From Neurospora crassa OR74A (lineage: Eukaryota > Ascomycota > Sordariomycetes > Sordariales > Sordariaceae), in contig NC_026505.1 in assembly GCF_000182925.2 (NCBI RefSeq), positions 124,001 through 188,000 on the forward strand: 64,000 nucleotides of DNA, in the 5' to 3' direction. The notes under the pieces were generated by a model. That model worked only from the letters and a program-made list of their open reading frames with translations. It ran no database searches and was not told where the DNA came from. Positions 24,547-35,758 of the stretch are shown one piece after another. Every line of letters begins with the position of its first letter. Within the stretch, counting starts at the first letter, position 1. Position numbers and translations under genes: made by a program.

Positions 24547-26793
24547 TCACCCGTCAAACTCCCCTTCATCCTCCACCTCTTCCGGAACCTTCCCCTTCTT
24601 GACCTCCCTCTTCTTGGGCTTCAGCCACTCCTCGCACCCCAGCGGCCAATAAACTCGATTATACGGTCCACCCATCGCCCTCTCCTCCTCTGGAACCTCC
24701 TTGGGTCCCTCCGGCGCATCTTTCACATCATCCGCTGCCGTGTCTACCTCCTCGGGTTCAGCTGCCTCTTCATCCGTTGTTCTCTTCCTCTTGCCCCCCT
24801 TTTTCTTCTTGGGTGCTTTGACCGGAGGTGCAGGGCGGTTCTCGTCGTCGCGATCGTAGGGCACCATGTCATTGATCTTCTCAAAGCCGGGCAGTTTGAA
24901 GGTGCGCATGAGCTCAAAGACGGCTTGCTCCTTGTCTTTGGCTTCGATCATGAGGTCCATGTCTGGCGGGCAGGGAGGAAGGGTCATCACGCGTGGGCGA
25001 TGCTTGCGTCGGTCGCGAGGGGTGACAGCGCCATCGCAGGGTTCGGAGTAGTGCATTTTCTGCTTGATGCCCTTGCGCTTCCACGTGTTGGCTATGCGCT
25101 CTTGGAGCTTGGGGTCCGAGATGTCGAGAGTACCTTCGCGAAGGTGGGCCGGGTCGAAGCAGATGTTGTGGTGGTGGTAATCGAGGACCATGGGAATGTT
25201 GAGCTCTTCGCAGACGGGGAGGAGGTCGTGGACTGTCCAGCCTACGTCGTCGTTCTCGAGGACGAGGCGATTCTTGCAGGACTGGGAGAGGCGGGCGTAG
25301 TTCCTCTTGAAGCGCTCGAGGGTGGCGGCTTTGTCGCCGAATTGGCCGCCCATGTGAATAATCATGACTGCGTCGCGGTTTTGTTGCTCCGGGAGCTTGA
25401 GAAGGGAGAGAAGTTCATCGTGATATTCGAGATCTCGGATGGCGGACTCGACTACTTCTTTACGAGGAGAGCCGAGTTGGGTAAACTAGGTACGTAAAAA
25501 CCTCGGTCAGCAGCAAAGAGAAAGGAGGACGACGAGAAAACCTACCTGTCCGGGGTGCGTAGTTAAGCGATGACCAAGCTCAGCTGCTACCCTTCCTGCT
25601 TCAGCAAGCACCTCGGATGCGAAAGGCGCCAGTTTGTAACCATGTACCGGATGACTGGCAAAGGGAAACATCTCGGAGCTGAGTCGGAGGAACCTGATGC
25701 CGTACTTTTCGTTCCAGCACAGCATCTTGACAATGTCGCGGGCGTTGGCCAACCCAAGCTCCTGGACAAATTTGTGTCCCAGTTCATCCTGCGGTTCCTT
25801 CGACTTGTCGGGCTTATTCTTCAAGTGATGTTCCGGCTCATCCTCAAACTGAAGCGGATGTCTGTGATCGACAATGGATGCCATACGGCAAGTCCTAGAG
25901 CTGAAGATGGGCGGCTTTGCGTTGCGCAAGTAGGTGTTGAGACATGCCTAGGTACACTGTGTTAGATGTGGTCCTCTTTGAGTTTTTAGCAATGTACTAA
26001 CATAACCTAGTCGACCCTTCCATGGCAATGGCAAGTAACTGCTATTGACAGCTGGTGGCCGAGCGGCACCGCGTTCAGCCGCATCCTGCGCATCTTCTGG
26101 TTCAATAATGTTGGTTGCGGCTGGCTCCATTTTCACAACGTCGTCAACACCAATCTCCGCCTCGCGCTCGACGTCTTTCGAATGGGTCTTGAGCACCGGT
26201 TCCTTCGCCTCCCGCTCCTCGGCATTGGTGGATTTGTGGTGATAAGGCGCAGTTGGGAAGCGGCTGACCACTGATGGCACGGGGATACCGTCCTCTTCGA
26301 GTTGCTTCTTCTGCCGCTTTGTCGCTCTTTGTAGCCGTCTTTCCATCCTCGCTAAGCCTTCTATGGCCATCTTGACTCCCTCCTCTTGTTCCTTCCCCTC
26401 CCGCAAACAATGGCCATTTGCGTCTTTGCCCATCATACGCCCAGCCAATTCTTCCCCGCTTCGTTTTTCATGGTCACGGTCCTTTTCGCTGCTGGGCTGC
26501 AGAATATTACGACCTGATCGCCGAAGATTGCGTGCGGGTGACGGGGCCGAGGAGTCCAGGGTCGAGCTGAAGGTAGAACTCTCGCTTTGTGGCGTGTCCA
26601 GTGCCGCTGCTTTGGATTTACGGGAAGGCATGGTGTGGATGGATGTGGTTGACGTACGTCGCGTTGTGCAGACAGGCACAGCAGGACGCAGTGACCGCGT
26701 GATGTACACAAGACCGCCTGTACGGAAGCTTTGTAAATATGATGCCGCTGTGACAAACGTGGACCTTGGTCGGATGAAGCGGGCAATGTTCAT
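24547..26793 (-). CDS. mus-18: UV-damage endonuclease (UVDE/Uve1)
   Basis: Minus-strand exons 26793-26002, 25947-25546 and 25485-24547, with introns of 54 and 60 nt (GTTAGT...CTAG, GTAGGT...CTAG). From the internal ATG at 26631 (MPSRKSKAAAL) the protein is 656 aa, the length I recall for N. crassa UVDE; from the upstream in-frame ATG at 26793 it is 710 aa. The enzyme nicks DNA 5' to cyclobutane dimers and 6-4 photoproducts, starting an excision pathway independent of nucleotide excision repair. The TIM-barrel metal-site stretches are visible: FLRLSSEMFPFASH, THPGQ, MIIHMGG, LVLENDD, VLDYHHHN and MHYSEPCDG. The N-terminal third and the C-terminus (KKKKGGKRKR) are charged and low complexity, the latter a likely nuclear signal. 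No damage to key residues seen. Confidence 0.95.
26632..26793 (-). other. possible mitochondrial leader of the long UVDE form
   Basis: 54 codons between ATG 26793 and the usual ATG 26631 stay in frame with no stop: MNIARFIRPRSTFVTAASYL, then further Arg/Ser/Thr-rich sequence with no Asp or Glu. This composition suits a mitochondrial presequence. Whether translation starts here is inferred, not shown. Confidence 0.5.
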
Positions 26794-29323
26794 AGGTATG
26801 CTAGTTCGGTGAGAGGTTACTGCTTCGAGGGAAGCAGCTGCCAATGACTCGTATTTTGAATCGAAGTAGTTTGTGGTCGGAATGCGTTGCGTGGGAGGTA
26901 TGGATCAATGGTATCTCCAGATGGTGTATTTTCTGGGAGGTAGGTACTCAACGGGGTATATCAGTCCAATGCGGCCGCAATGACTAGAGGTACTGGGAGG
27001 CGTCAAAGAATGTCGATCCTAATGCTCGGGTCCAGCCGTATCCCATACACTATGTGTTAGAAATTTGAATGGCGAGCGGAAATAGCATTTCGCCGCTGAA
27101 TAGGTCCAAGTCCAGTCACAGCACAATGACAGAAGTGGTCAGCAAAATTGTTGCCGTCATGTGCGCGTATTCACTCTTCGTGTCTGTGTCAGGCGCCAGA
27201 GGGTACCGCGGTGCTCTTGTTTGCCGTGGTATTCGCAAGAGGCAAAAAGAGGCAAAAGAGAAGGGTTTGATTGTGTAAGCTGTAAATCGGGCTGTCTTAT
27301 ATTATAACAATTCTTCCTCATGAGTGGTTGTATAGGTAAGCAGGGCACGAATGGACCCTGGAGACCCTGAGGGAAGCCAAGGGAACCAAAGCCAAAAAGC
27401 AAAAAGAAAGTGATCTCATTTGGCCACTTCAGAGGTTGAGAAAAGGGCGTTCCCCATACGTTTGTGCGATGCGTGCGAGTACAGGGGCGGGTTGGCGATC
27501 GAGCAAACATGGAAGAGAGGCGATGTTGACGAGAAAAAGAAGCGAGCCGGGTCCCCCCGTCTTTGAGCAGAATAGAACAGATCGATGACAAACCGCAGGC
27601 TGGAAGGGGGGGGAATAATTAAATGAATTCCTCCTTCTGAGATTCAATGTGCGACCGGAGCGTCTTTTTCCTTTCTCTGTCGGGTGTCAACCCTTCAGCA
27701 ACAACCGGGTGATTATCAAAATGCCAGCCAGGCCAGACGAACCTCGACCTATGCTGCTTCATGCCTTCCCCGGGCAACATGTGTGAGTGTGTGTGTGTGT
27801 TAAACGCGTTGAAGATCATCTTCTCCCTGACGTTGTGCCGTCAACTTGGATCGAGATTGGCCAATCCAAATGCTTCATTCCATCAGTCGATGAAGTCATA
27901 GCGGGGCATCTGGCCCTGTAATGAGTCTCGGCCAAGCCGTCAAAGGAATCGTTTTTGGGGGGCATTTGGGGTCCAGTCCAGATATGGCCCGTGCGTGGAG
28001 CAGCCAGGCGCTGTTCGTCCGGACATGAACTTCCGTTGACTGGTTTCATGACGGAGGAACTTCAACTTCAAACATCGGCTCAGGGGCAATTGTTGTTTGC
28101 CGAGAGAAAAAGCATCGATGATGACGACCAGGAATCATCCGAGCGGCTCCCTACTTTCTTCCATTGGACCACAACCAAACCTCAACGTTCCACGGACTCT
28201 TGGTTGTCAGCCGCCGACAATTACCCGAAACGGATAACAGTCCTGGTGGTGTACAAGCCACTGTGTCCTGCGAGACTGTGTACAGGTACACTAGTGTACT
28301 GCTACCGTTGCTACCCTGAAGATCGCCAGGGACCTCCCGTCCTGCCGCTGTTCCGGAATCCCGATCGTTGTCATCGTGTCCTTCAACCATCAGATGCCAT
28401 CTGATGCGTCCCCTTTTTATCTCTTTGACGCGGATATTCCGTTCATTGCATGCTGGTCTCATGGAAGGAACGGTTCAGGAATGGCTGGATTCTCAATCTT
28501 GCTTCGACTTTGCTGTCGTCGTTTGCACCATCCAACCTGCAAGGAGTCTTTAGAGGTATGTTCGATCTTCAACATAATACCTTATTGAACAACGGACCTT
28601 GCGGCGCCCTTCACCTACCTAGACTACCTACCTAGGTAGGTCCCTACGTCAAGCCATTACCCTGACCGCAAAAGTCATCACCTTTATCAGGTCCCATCTC
28701 TACAGGTACCTAGTAGTAGCCATTCCATTACTCTTTTCCGTTGATGTCGCGGATCCCACGGATGTTGATCAGTCAACATGCAATGCCGCGCCGTCTTTGG
28801 CCCTTGTGTTTGACTGTGCCGTTACTAGGTATGTCGCCTGCGATTTCTTTCCCGCATCACCAATTAATGCCTGCTTCCAGTCAGCCTACAGACATACTCA
28901 GGCTAAGCTGCGCATAGCAGCGGTGGATTATTTACTCACCGGGGTAAAAGTAGGTGTCCAGGACCTGCCAAAACATGGAGACAGGTGTTTACCTGTACAC
29001 TTATCGCTTGTGCTGAGTGTATAATGTTGCCCGTCATCCTCCGTCATTCTCCCTCTGCGCCTTGTAGCTGCAGTTCTCAACCAGACACGGGACTCTCTAT
29101 ATACAGCTATACGCCGCTCCTGGTTGCCTATAAGGTTCACTGCTCTTCCACTGCCCCTCCAGGCCCAGTGGCACAGGACTGTCTCGCACCTAGGTAGCCA
29201 GAGCTTTGTCGAGAAGCAGCCGTAGCTTTTGCATATCTAGCGGACTGGCCGCTGTGAGGTTCAAGATGAATCGGGACTTCTTGTTCTCGCAAATCTCGTC
29301 AGAAGCTTTCACGAGATGACACG
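26794..29323. other. gene-free spacer
   Basis: No supportable gene; only short frames. It includes a GT run at 27784-27800 and the palindromic CTACCTACCTAGGTAGG at about 28623-28639. It presumably holds the promoters of UVDE (minus) and of the receptor gene (plus). Confidence 0.5.
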
Positions 29324-31294
29324 ATGTGGCTTCTACCGAGCATTGTTCTGTTCACCATTGTGTCCCATGGGGCAACAGCTCTTCAGTCAAGGACCGACTC
29401 CGACATTCTCGCTGTGTATCCAACATGTGCCGTACGTACCTCCGGCATTATTGAAACCAGAGCTGTTAATATGATGCTGAGACTCAAACTAGCAAAACTG
29501 TATCCAGGTCCACCTCATCGACGATTCCTGCATGCAAGCTAGCAATGACTGGGCATGCCTTTGCACTAACCAAGCAAACCACACACTCTCCTCGTCCTTC
29601 TATCACTGCCTCTCGCAGTTCTGTTCCATCCGACAAACTCTCAGTGAGCTCCTCCCCTGACATGATGTCCTCTTGCAACCTGAACCTCCTAGTGCTAACA
29701 AACCACCTCCACGTAGCAACCCAGAACATCACAACCATCAACTGCCACCTCCCCACGCGGGACCGCTCCGCCCTCCTGCTCCGTGAAAACATCGCACTCC
29801 TAGTCGCCACCCTTCTGCTAACAACTCTGCGAACTTTGTACAAACTCTTTGTCCCCTTTCCGGCCCATCCCAACACCGACAGCTCTTCACACGGCTTCTC
29901 GCGACCGCCTTCCCAGTATCTGCCTAGGTCACAGCGCCTACACGCAGACGACTATGCCCTCATTTCCATAACTCTTCTCGGTCTACCCAACCTCTTGCTC
30001 GCCATCTTTCGTCTTTATCCCTTGGGAGTAGGCCAGGATGCGTGGACTTTGCCTCTGGACAATATCGCCAAAACGGTCAGGTACGGATACGGAATGGGTG
30101 TCGTTTACTTTTTACAAGTCGCCCTCACCAAAGTGGTGTTTCTGCTCTTCTACCTCAGGATCTTCCCGGGAAAGGTGGTGAGAAGAGTGCTATGGGCAAC
30201 ACTTTCGGTTTGTGTGCTGTTTGGGTTGGGCAGTGGCATTGCTGGGGTTTTACAATGTACTCCGGTGAGGTGGTGGTTCGAGGGCTGGGATTACCGGGAG
30301 GGCATACCGGGGGGAGATACGACCTGGGAAGGATGGGGAGAGGATGGGGGAGGAAGGAGACCGGGAAGATGCATAAACAGAAAGGCCTTCCACGTCGCTG
30401 CGGCGGTGATCAGTATCTCCATCGATATCTGGATGCTGGCGATTCCGCTGTGGTGTATCAGGGGACTGAGGATGAGTGTATGGAAGAAGATGGGGGTGGC
30501 GGGGATGTTTGGCATCGGGATGCTGTGGGTTTCTCTTTCTTTACCTCCATGTTCTTTTTGATCCCTTGCCTTGGCCGTCATTGTCATGTAAAATGCTCTT
30601 TGCTGACATGGACGTGCATAGGGTCACAATCTTCAGTTGCATTCGATTGCGTGAACTGACTGTGTTTACGGAAACGCCCAACCCGACGCAAGCACTGTTC
30701 GATGTCGATCGGTGGTCTACTCTGGAAGCGGCGTCAAGTATCTTTTGCGCTTGCATGCCGACGCTGAGACAAATGGTGGTTAGCGTTGTCAGTCTTGGGA
30801 GGAGGAGGTTTGGAAAGAGGGGTCCGTCAAGCGGTGGCAGCGGGAAAGGTGGAAGTTTGAGTACCTCTACAGTCGCTCTGGGGATCAACTCACGATTTTC
30901 TCGCTCAACAGATGATCCTAACGGTTCGCAGCATCGCTTCTCGGATACCCCCCAAGAAAAACTACCCGACAGGGAGCAACCCGTCCGTGATCTTTCCCAT
31001 GACATGTCAGAAAACCATGATATCCGCAGCGGCAATAGCAGTATTATGTACACGGTCGAATACAGCGTCGAAGTGGACAACAGTCCTACCAGTACCACCA
31101 TCACTCCTGAATCTGGACGGCCAAGTCCCCCACCGTGCACGTATGGTAACGGCCCCCAAGATCCCCCGGGAGTTAACGACAATTGCGATAATTATCGAGC
31201 GTGTGTGGTGTCGCGAAACTTGGGGAGGATCGGTGGAGGAGGGGGGTCGCTCAGGAGGCAGAGTATGTGTCCGAGGTTGAGGGTTGCGATCTGA
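29324..31294 (+). CDS. CFEM-domain PTH11-type seven-transmembrane receptor
   Basis: Exons 29324-29431, 29508-29643, 29717-30524 and 30622-31294 give 574 aa. Introns have GTACGT, GTGAGC and GTGGGT donors with branch sites such as TGCTAAC. The N-terminus MWLLPSIVLFTIVSHGATAL is a signal peptide, followed by a CFEM-like Cys module (YPTCA, DDSC, ACLC, YHC, QFC, INC). The body holds hydrophobic helices (for example ENIALLVATLLL, DDYALISITLLG, GVVYFLQVAL, ATLSVCVLFG, FHVAAAVISISID, VTIFSCIRLR) typical of fungal PTH11-like G-protein-coupled receptors, and a long Ser/Thr-rich cytoplasmic tail. It would sit in the plasma membrane and sense surface or chemical cues; the ligand is unknown. One of the eight usual CFEM cysteines, the one a few residues after PTCA, is absent. 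Confidence 0.85.
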
Positions 31295-31734
31295 ACTTTG
31301 TGCTTTGCGTCGACTGGGCCGTCGCGATGGCTTTCGCTCGGAGGAGTTGACTGTTGAGGAATATGTCAGCACGGTTCTGTTTCTCCAGTTTACCTCTAGG
31401 CATGTTACAAAGGCTTCAGTCCCCTTTGGGGGTTGGTCGATTCAACCTCGCCATATGGTCTTTCTACCTAAGGTAGTCCACGACAGATTGAAGCAGGCAG
31501 AAGGCGTCCATCAGTCAAGATTGGCCGATTGCACAAGGAGCAACAACGCACGAAATGTACCTAGGTAGTCAGCAGAGGCTGTAGACGCAGAGTCAGAAGT
31601 TGATGCTTGTTTCTTTGCCTTTTCCTTCCATTCCAGTAGTTCTCTTCCAAACAGCTGCCAGGTTTAGGTCATTCGGATCGCGGCTAACTGTCGCATCCTT
31701 CACGGCTCGAGAGACATTCAGTACCGACCTAATT
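31295..31734. other. spacer 3' of the receptor gene
   Basis: No gene; contains TACCTAAGGTA and TACCTAGGTA motifs. Confidence 0.5.
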
Positions 31735-31962
31735 TTGGTCCCTTCCGTTCAATGTGTCCGACGATGAGCTTCCTTCGACGGACACTGCTGTTGGTGGCAT
31801 CAAAAATGCCCACGGATGTGTATTGGTGCCAGAGGTAATCCAGAGGCTTATCGAAGTGGAGGTGTTGATCTTGGCCTGCTCACGGAGCCTCGCTGCAGTC
31901 TCGTTCTTCGGGTTTTCTTGTTGAAAGGAAGGCAGCTCCAAGGCCACAAACGCGTTTTCTCA
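31735..31962 (-). pseudogene. 6-phosphofructo-2-kinase domain relic
   Basis: Two minus-strand frames must be joined to read a familiar stretch. About 31950-31870 gives SFQQENPKNETAARLREQAK, and after a shift about 31850-31735 gives DKPLDYLWHQYTSVGIFDAT, followed by NSSVRRRKLIVGHIERKGPK. The IFDATN...RRR...GPK order matches the 6PF2K kinase core (VAVFDATN..RERR..I), as does the preceding N-x3-E-A-x2-LRE. The P-loop region expected upstream and the FIESIC segment expected downstream are not recognisable. I take this as a decayed fragment of a paralogue of the enzyme that makes and breaks fructose 2,6-bisphosphate. An assembly error is possible but would not explain the missing flanks. Confidence 0.55.
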
Positions 31963-34304
31963 CTTTCGTAGGAGGAGCTGGAGTAGCCAGGCTGTGCAGA
32001 AATCTGTCTGCTAGACCTCTGCATCATGATTGTCAATCGCCGGTATTGGCGAAATGATGGGCACTTTTGTTGACGGTGGTCCAGGTCAACAGATTGAACA
32101 CACAGAATGGAGGTGAAGTAAAGCTGACTGGTGTACAGTTGTGCGTGTGGAAGGCGCGCTCCATTCAAAATTTCCCACAGCATGTGCCCGTTCATTGCGA
32201 ATTTTGCAGAGAAGACTTTGATTCCTTTCTCCAGACCAACCAGCCGATCAAATCCTCTGACTTGATTCTCGTCTTGCCTGACTACCTCTACTTGCACAAA
32301 CGATAGCCTCCTTGGAGATTCAACATTGTGCTCCAGAGAATGCTGACGAGCTGTAGGTAGGTAGTCTTATTCTGCCTCAACGTTCCCTCCCAAGGACCAC
32401 CCCGCGGTAAAGTCAACGCAAAGGACATCAATTTCACGGCTACACGCACAGATTAGATTCATTCTGTCTGTCATTTGTATTGACCAACGTAGAGGTGCCT
32501 TCCTCGTCTGGTCTTGCCGCCTTTCGGATGGCCGCTGGTGTTCCAATTCAGGCTCCGACTCATCTGACGTCTGATGATGCCATGAACAGCTCGTGACTTC
32601 TGTTTTGGCCGCAGAAAAACTCCTGTGTCATTTGGGGGGCGGCTCATTTTGGTCATCAAAGCGGTCACCTCACTTTTTCACACCGTCAAGGTGGGAAAGG
32701 GCGGTTCCATCCTGCCCGAGTCCCCTCATACGGAAGGTGCCCCAAGTCACTCAGGCACACCTGACAAGGCCTCTGTTGCTCAACCTTTGCCTTCAGTCAA
32801 CCACCTTCCACCAAATTTGCTTTATGTAGTTTGACTTCAGTCTTTCGGTTGGCTTCTGACGTGGGTCCATGACTGGATGATTTTGCTGTATACCACCTAG
32901 GTATGTTACCTGGAGAGGAGGCTCATCAAGTGGCTTCACTCTGTTCTCAACAACGGCAGCACATGGAATATTGCTGTGCCCCATATCTCGAGAACGGTTC
33001 TTTCCGTCGTTCACTCGAAGATACCTGCATTTACGTCACGTTTCTCTCGTGGCCATTACTGCCTACCCGTAGTGTCATCCGCATGGATCGAGGCTCGTCG
33101 ATTTCGCGCTCATGTGTCATCCCAGGGGCAGCCATCCGCAGCGTGCCTTCCCCTCGGGTCAATATTGTGTGCCTAGATTGCACCCAAATGATCAACCTCT
33201 TTTTTGAGGAGGCCGATGACGGACGATCCCTCAGAACTACCTCCCGTCTTTCTTCGTAGCAGCAATCTCCGCATGCAGCAGATCACATCTCTGCCTGGAG
33301 GAAGGCACCCCTCTGCCTGAACTGGACTCTCTCCAGTCCAAGCCTTTCTGTCAAATTTTGCGGCCAGATGAGCCTCCGTCAATCCCAAGGCATAACCGGG
33401 CAGCTAGCTACCGTAGAGGTATCAACCATGATGATCGTATAATCGGATGGAATCATGTCTGCATACTTACGTATCCTATGTGAGATTGCTCCAAGCGTCT
33501 CGGTCCCGAGTATCAGTTTTGTAGCCGGCTCATCCCATGTTTCCATCGACTGCGGACTCAAAGACTGCTTCCTCAATCACCGCACGCTTGAATGCCTGGA
33601 GCAGACTGTCCGTGAGCAGTTGTCGTACCTTCCTCAAGAGTGTTCTTGCCTTCGAACCTTGCATGCGTGACCGGTCCGCCGAGTTGGGATGAAACACACG
33701 CAATTTTCTTTGCAGGTTGACTCAGGGACTTCATTCTGTTCCTTCTCACAATAGGTTTGCCCGAGCGCTTGTCCATCCCACCTGGAGGAAGATAAAAGAC
33801 CCTCTCCTCCCTCGGTCTCGTTCCTTTCCTCTTCTCCTTCTTTACCCTCACCACCAAGTTCAACCTTACCAGAGCAGCAGCAGCCCAAGCAGCAGCAGCA
33901 ACAACAGCAAAGACTCTCGCCTCCACAGTAAGCACCACTCCCGCCCCTTCCACTCTATCCCCAATTTGTTCAGTTTCCTTCGCGAAACTTCTTGCCAGAC
34001 TGTCGGAAAGCCCTTCTAACATTGCAACCTGATATCCAGTTGAATAAGACCAGAGCACCAGCGACCCAGTTCCGCCAAAGCCCACACAAGGTACGCATAT
34101 CGTCTTCTTCTCCCTGCCTTCTCAATTTCCCATGATGCCTTTTCACACAGTTCACTTGCCTCCAAACCACGTCGTTAACTCCCTGCTTGCATTTTCAGTG
34201 CCAGCGCCCGCCGTTGCCTTTTCTCCGCGCCCTATACCCAACCCATCCGAGCCAGTGCCCCGCCGCCCACACCCCTCAACCCCAAGACCGAGGAAGCCGC
34301 CAGG
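31963..34304. other. gene-poor spacer
   Basis: Frames present on both strands are short and without domains (for example minus 32297-31963 and 34085-33573). The last 500 nt are C/T-rich with a GCAGCAGCAACAACAGC tract (33882-33908), likely the promoter and leader of the small gene at 34305. Confidence 0.45.
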
Positions 34305-34547
34305 ATGTGCACCCAGACCGTCCTAACCACCCACCTCTGTCGCAAATGCGGCTCCCCGGTGTCCAACACCACCACTACCACTACCACTCCCTGCGTGGGC
34401 GGCGGCGGCGGCAGCAGCAGCACCAACAACAACAGCAGCAGCACCTGCCCGGGCGCGGGCAAGACCATCACCAAGACCGCCACAAGCGGCAAAGTTTGCG
34501 GGGCATGCACCCTGGAGGAGGTTCGGATCTATGCAGGGTCCTTTTAG
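34305..34547 (+). CDS. small Met-Cys protein with CxxC pairs (80 aa)
   Basis: ATG 34305 to TAG 34545-34547. The start MCTQTVLTTHLCRKCGSPVS and the end TSGKVCGACTLEEVRIY frame a low-complexity Thr/Gly/Ser/Asn centre encoded by ACC, GGC, AGC and AAC repeats. LCRKC and VCGAC give two CxxC-type pairs that could bind a metal. Third positions are almost all C or G before the linker. The Met-Cys start, short length and CG-x-C end recall the 55-aa protein near 15 kb, so they may belong to one loose fungal family. No signal peptide. Function unknown. Confidence 0.6.
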   Translation: MCTQTVLTTHLCRKCGSPVSNTTTTTTTPCVGGGGGSSSTNNNSSSTCPGAGKTITKTATSGKVCGACTLEEVRIYAGSF

Positions 34548-35212
34548 GCCCCGCGGGGGGGGGGGGGGGGGGGGTGGGGCGGGCTGGTTGAACCGGCCGG
34601 GAGTTTACAATACCAATGAATTGAAATGACTTTGATGATCTCACAAAACTTCACCCTGACGCGTGAAGTTTCCCTTTGACATACTGTGATGCTTGCGAGA
34701 AAAGACGACACAATCCACATGTGATCCTGACCAAGACTGATGAAGGTTTTTGAGTGAGGATGCCTTGAGGACGAGGGGAAGAAAGTTGCCAGGCGGAGAT
34801 TTTCAGAGCCATTCGGGCTTCCTTCCGATTCAGGTCCTCACTCTGTGGCCCCTACCCGTCAACTTGAGTCGTTTTTGAAGCAGCAAAAGGGTTACTGGAC
34901 TGGTCAACTTAGCTTCCTCTTCCATCATCATCATCAGCCGCAAAGACAAAGGCAAGGCCAAAGAACCATCATTGTCGCCCCCGATCCTCCACACAAGAAC
35001 AAGGGCAATGGCGAGGTGGCCGATAATCATCAAAACCACTCCGATCCCTCTGCCAGGATATGCTCAAGCGCCGAGAGCCGGGCATCTGATGGACGAGAAT
35101 GATACGGAAGTCCAAGTAGACCAGTGAGAGCGCAAGTACATCTCTCACATGCAGCCCACCATCAATCCAGTGCCGTCTCCCACACCATAGTCTCACCTTC
35201 TGGAGAAGCCAC
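34548..35212. other. spacer with poly(G) tract
   Basis: A run of 20 G lies at 34555-34574, directly after the stop of the small gene. No gene seen; a frame at 34845-35102 starts with GTG and has no domain. Confidence 0.5.
34555..34574. repeat. poly(G) tract (20 nt)
   Basis: Uninterrupted G run, then TGGGGC. It could fold as a G-quadruplex or be a length artefact. Confidence 0.9.
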
Positions 35213-35758
35213 ATGTATGAGGTCATTTCTGCCAGCGACAAGGTCAAAGAGCGCCTCGAGAATGGAAGCATCCTCCTCCGTGCGGTACACCCTATCGGCC
35301 GAGTCGCGAATATAAACGGCATAACCTGTTCCGACATCCAAGAACATCGAGAGATTGACTACCTGACCAACACGACTCGGATTGCCTTGCAGCCCGTGGT
35401 CGGGACTGCCCCCGCTCTGGCTCGCTCTGAGACTTCGTCCAGCAAAGCGAACCCCAAGAAACCTCCCAAGGCTCCCACTCGTGTGGTACAGTCTCGCTCG
35501 GCTGCGGCTGGAGAGGGCAGCAGCAAGGGTAGGGTAAAGCTTACCCGACCCTCGACAATGCAATCAACCAATACGATAAGGGTAGGTAGGGGAAGCGGAA
35601 GCAGGTACGAAGCGGGATTGGAGTGCGATGTGAGTTTTGGCTTTGGTGCCTCTGTCTCTCTGTGTGGTGCTCACGGATGATGAGTGCAGTTCCAGACGCT
35701 CCGGGGTGGAATTCCCATCTCTAGAGGTAAATGTAGGCAGAGGTAGGTAATCTTCCAT
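35213..35758 (+). CDS. hypothetical ORF with one predicted intron (strand uncertain)
   Basis: ATG 35213 opens a frame to a canonical donor GAT|GTGAGT at 35630. An acceptor GAGTGCAG ends at 35690, after which TTCCAGACGCTCC continues in phase to TAG near 35744 (C-terminus about FQTLRGGIPISRGK). The product is about 157 aa, with a basic Lys/Pro/Ser middle (KANPKKPPKAP) and no domain I know. The opposite strand is also open in a codon-aligned frame (35563-35162, including YAVYIRDSADRVYRTEED). RNY-type codon patterns make both look coding, so strand is not settled; the intron favours plus. Confidence 0.35.

Noticed and set aside
33573-34085. 170-codon minus-strand frame
   Set aside because: Lies over a C/T-rich promoter-like region; Ala/Val run arises from the GCAGCA repeat.
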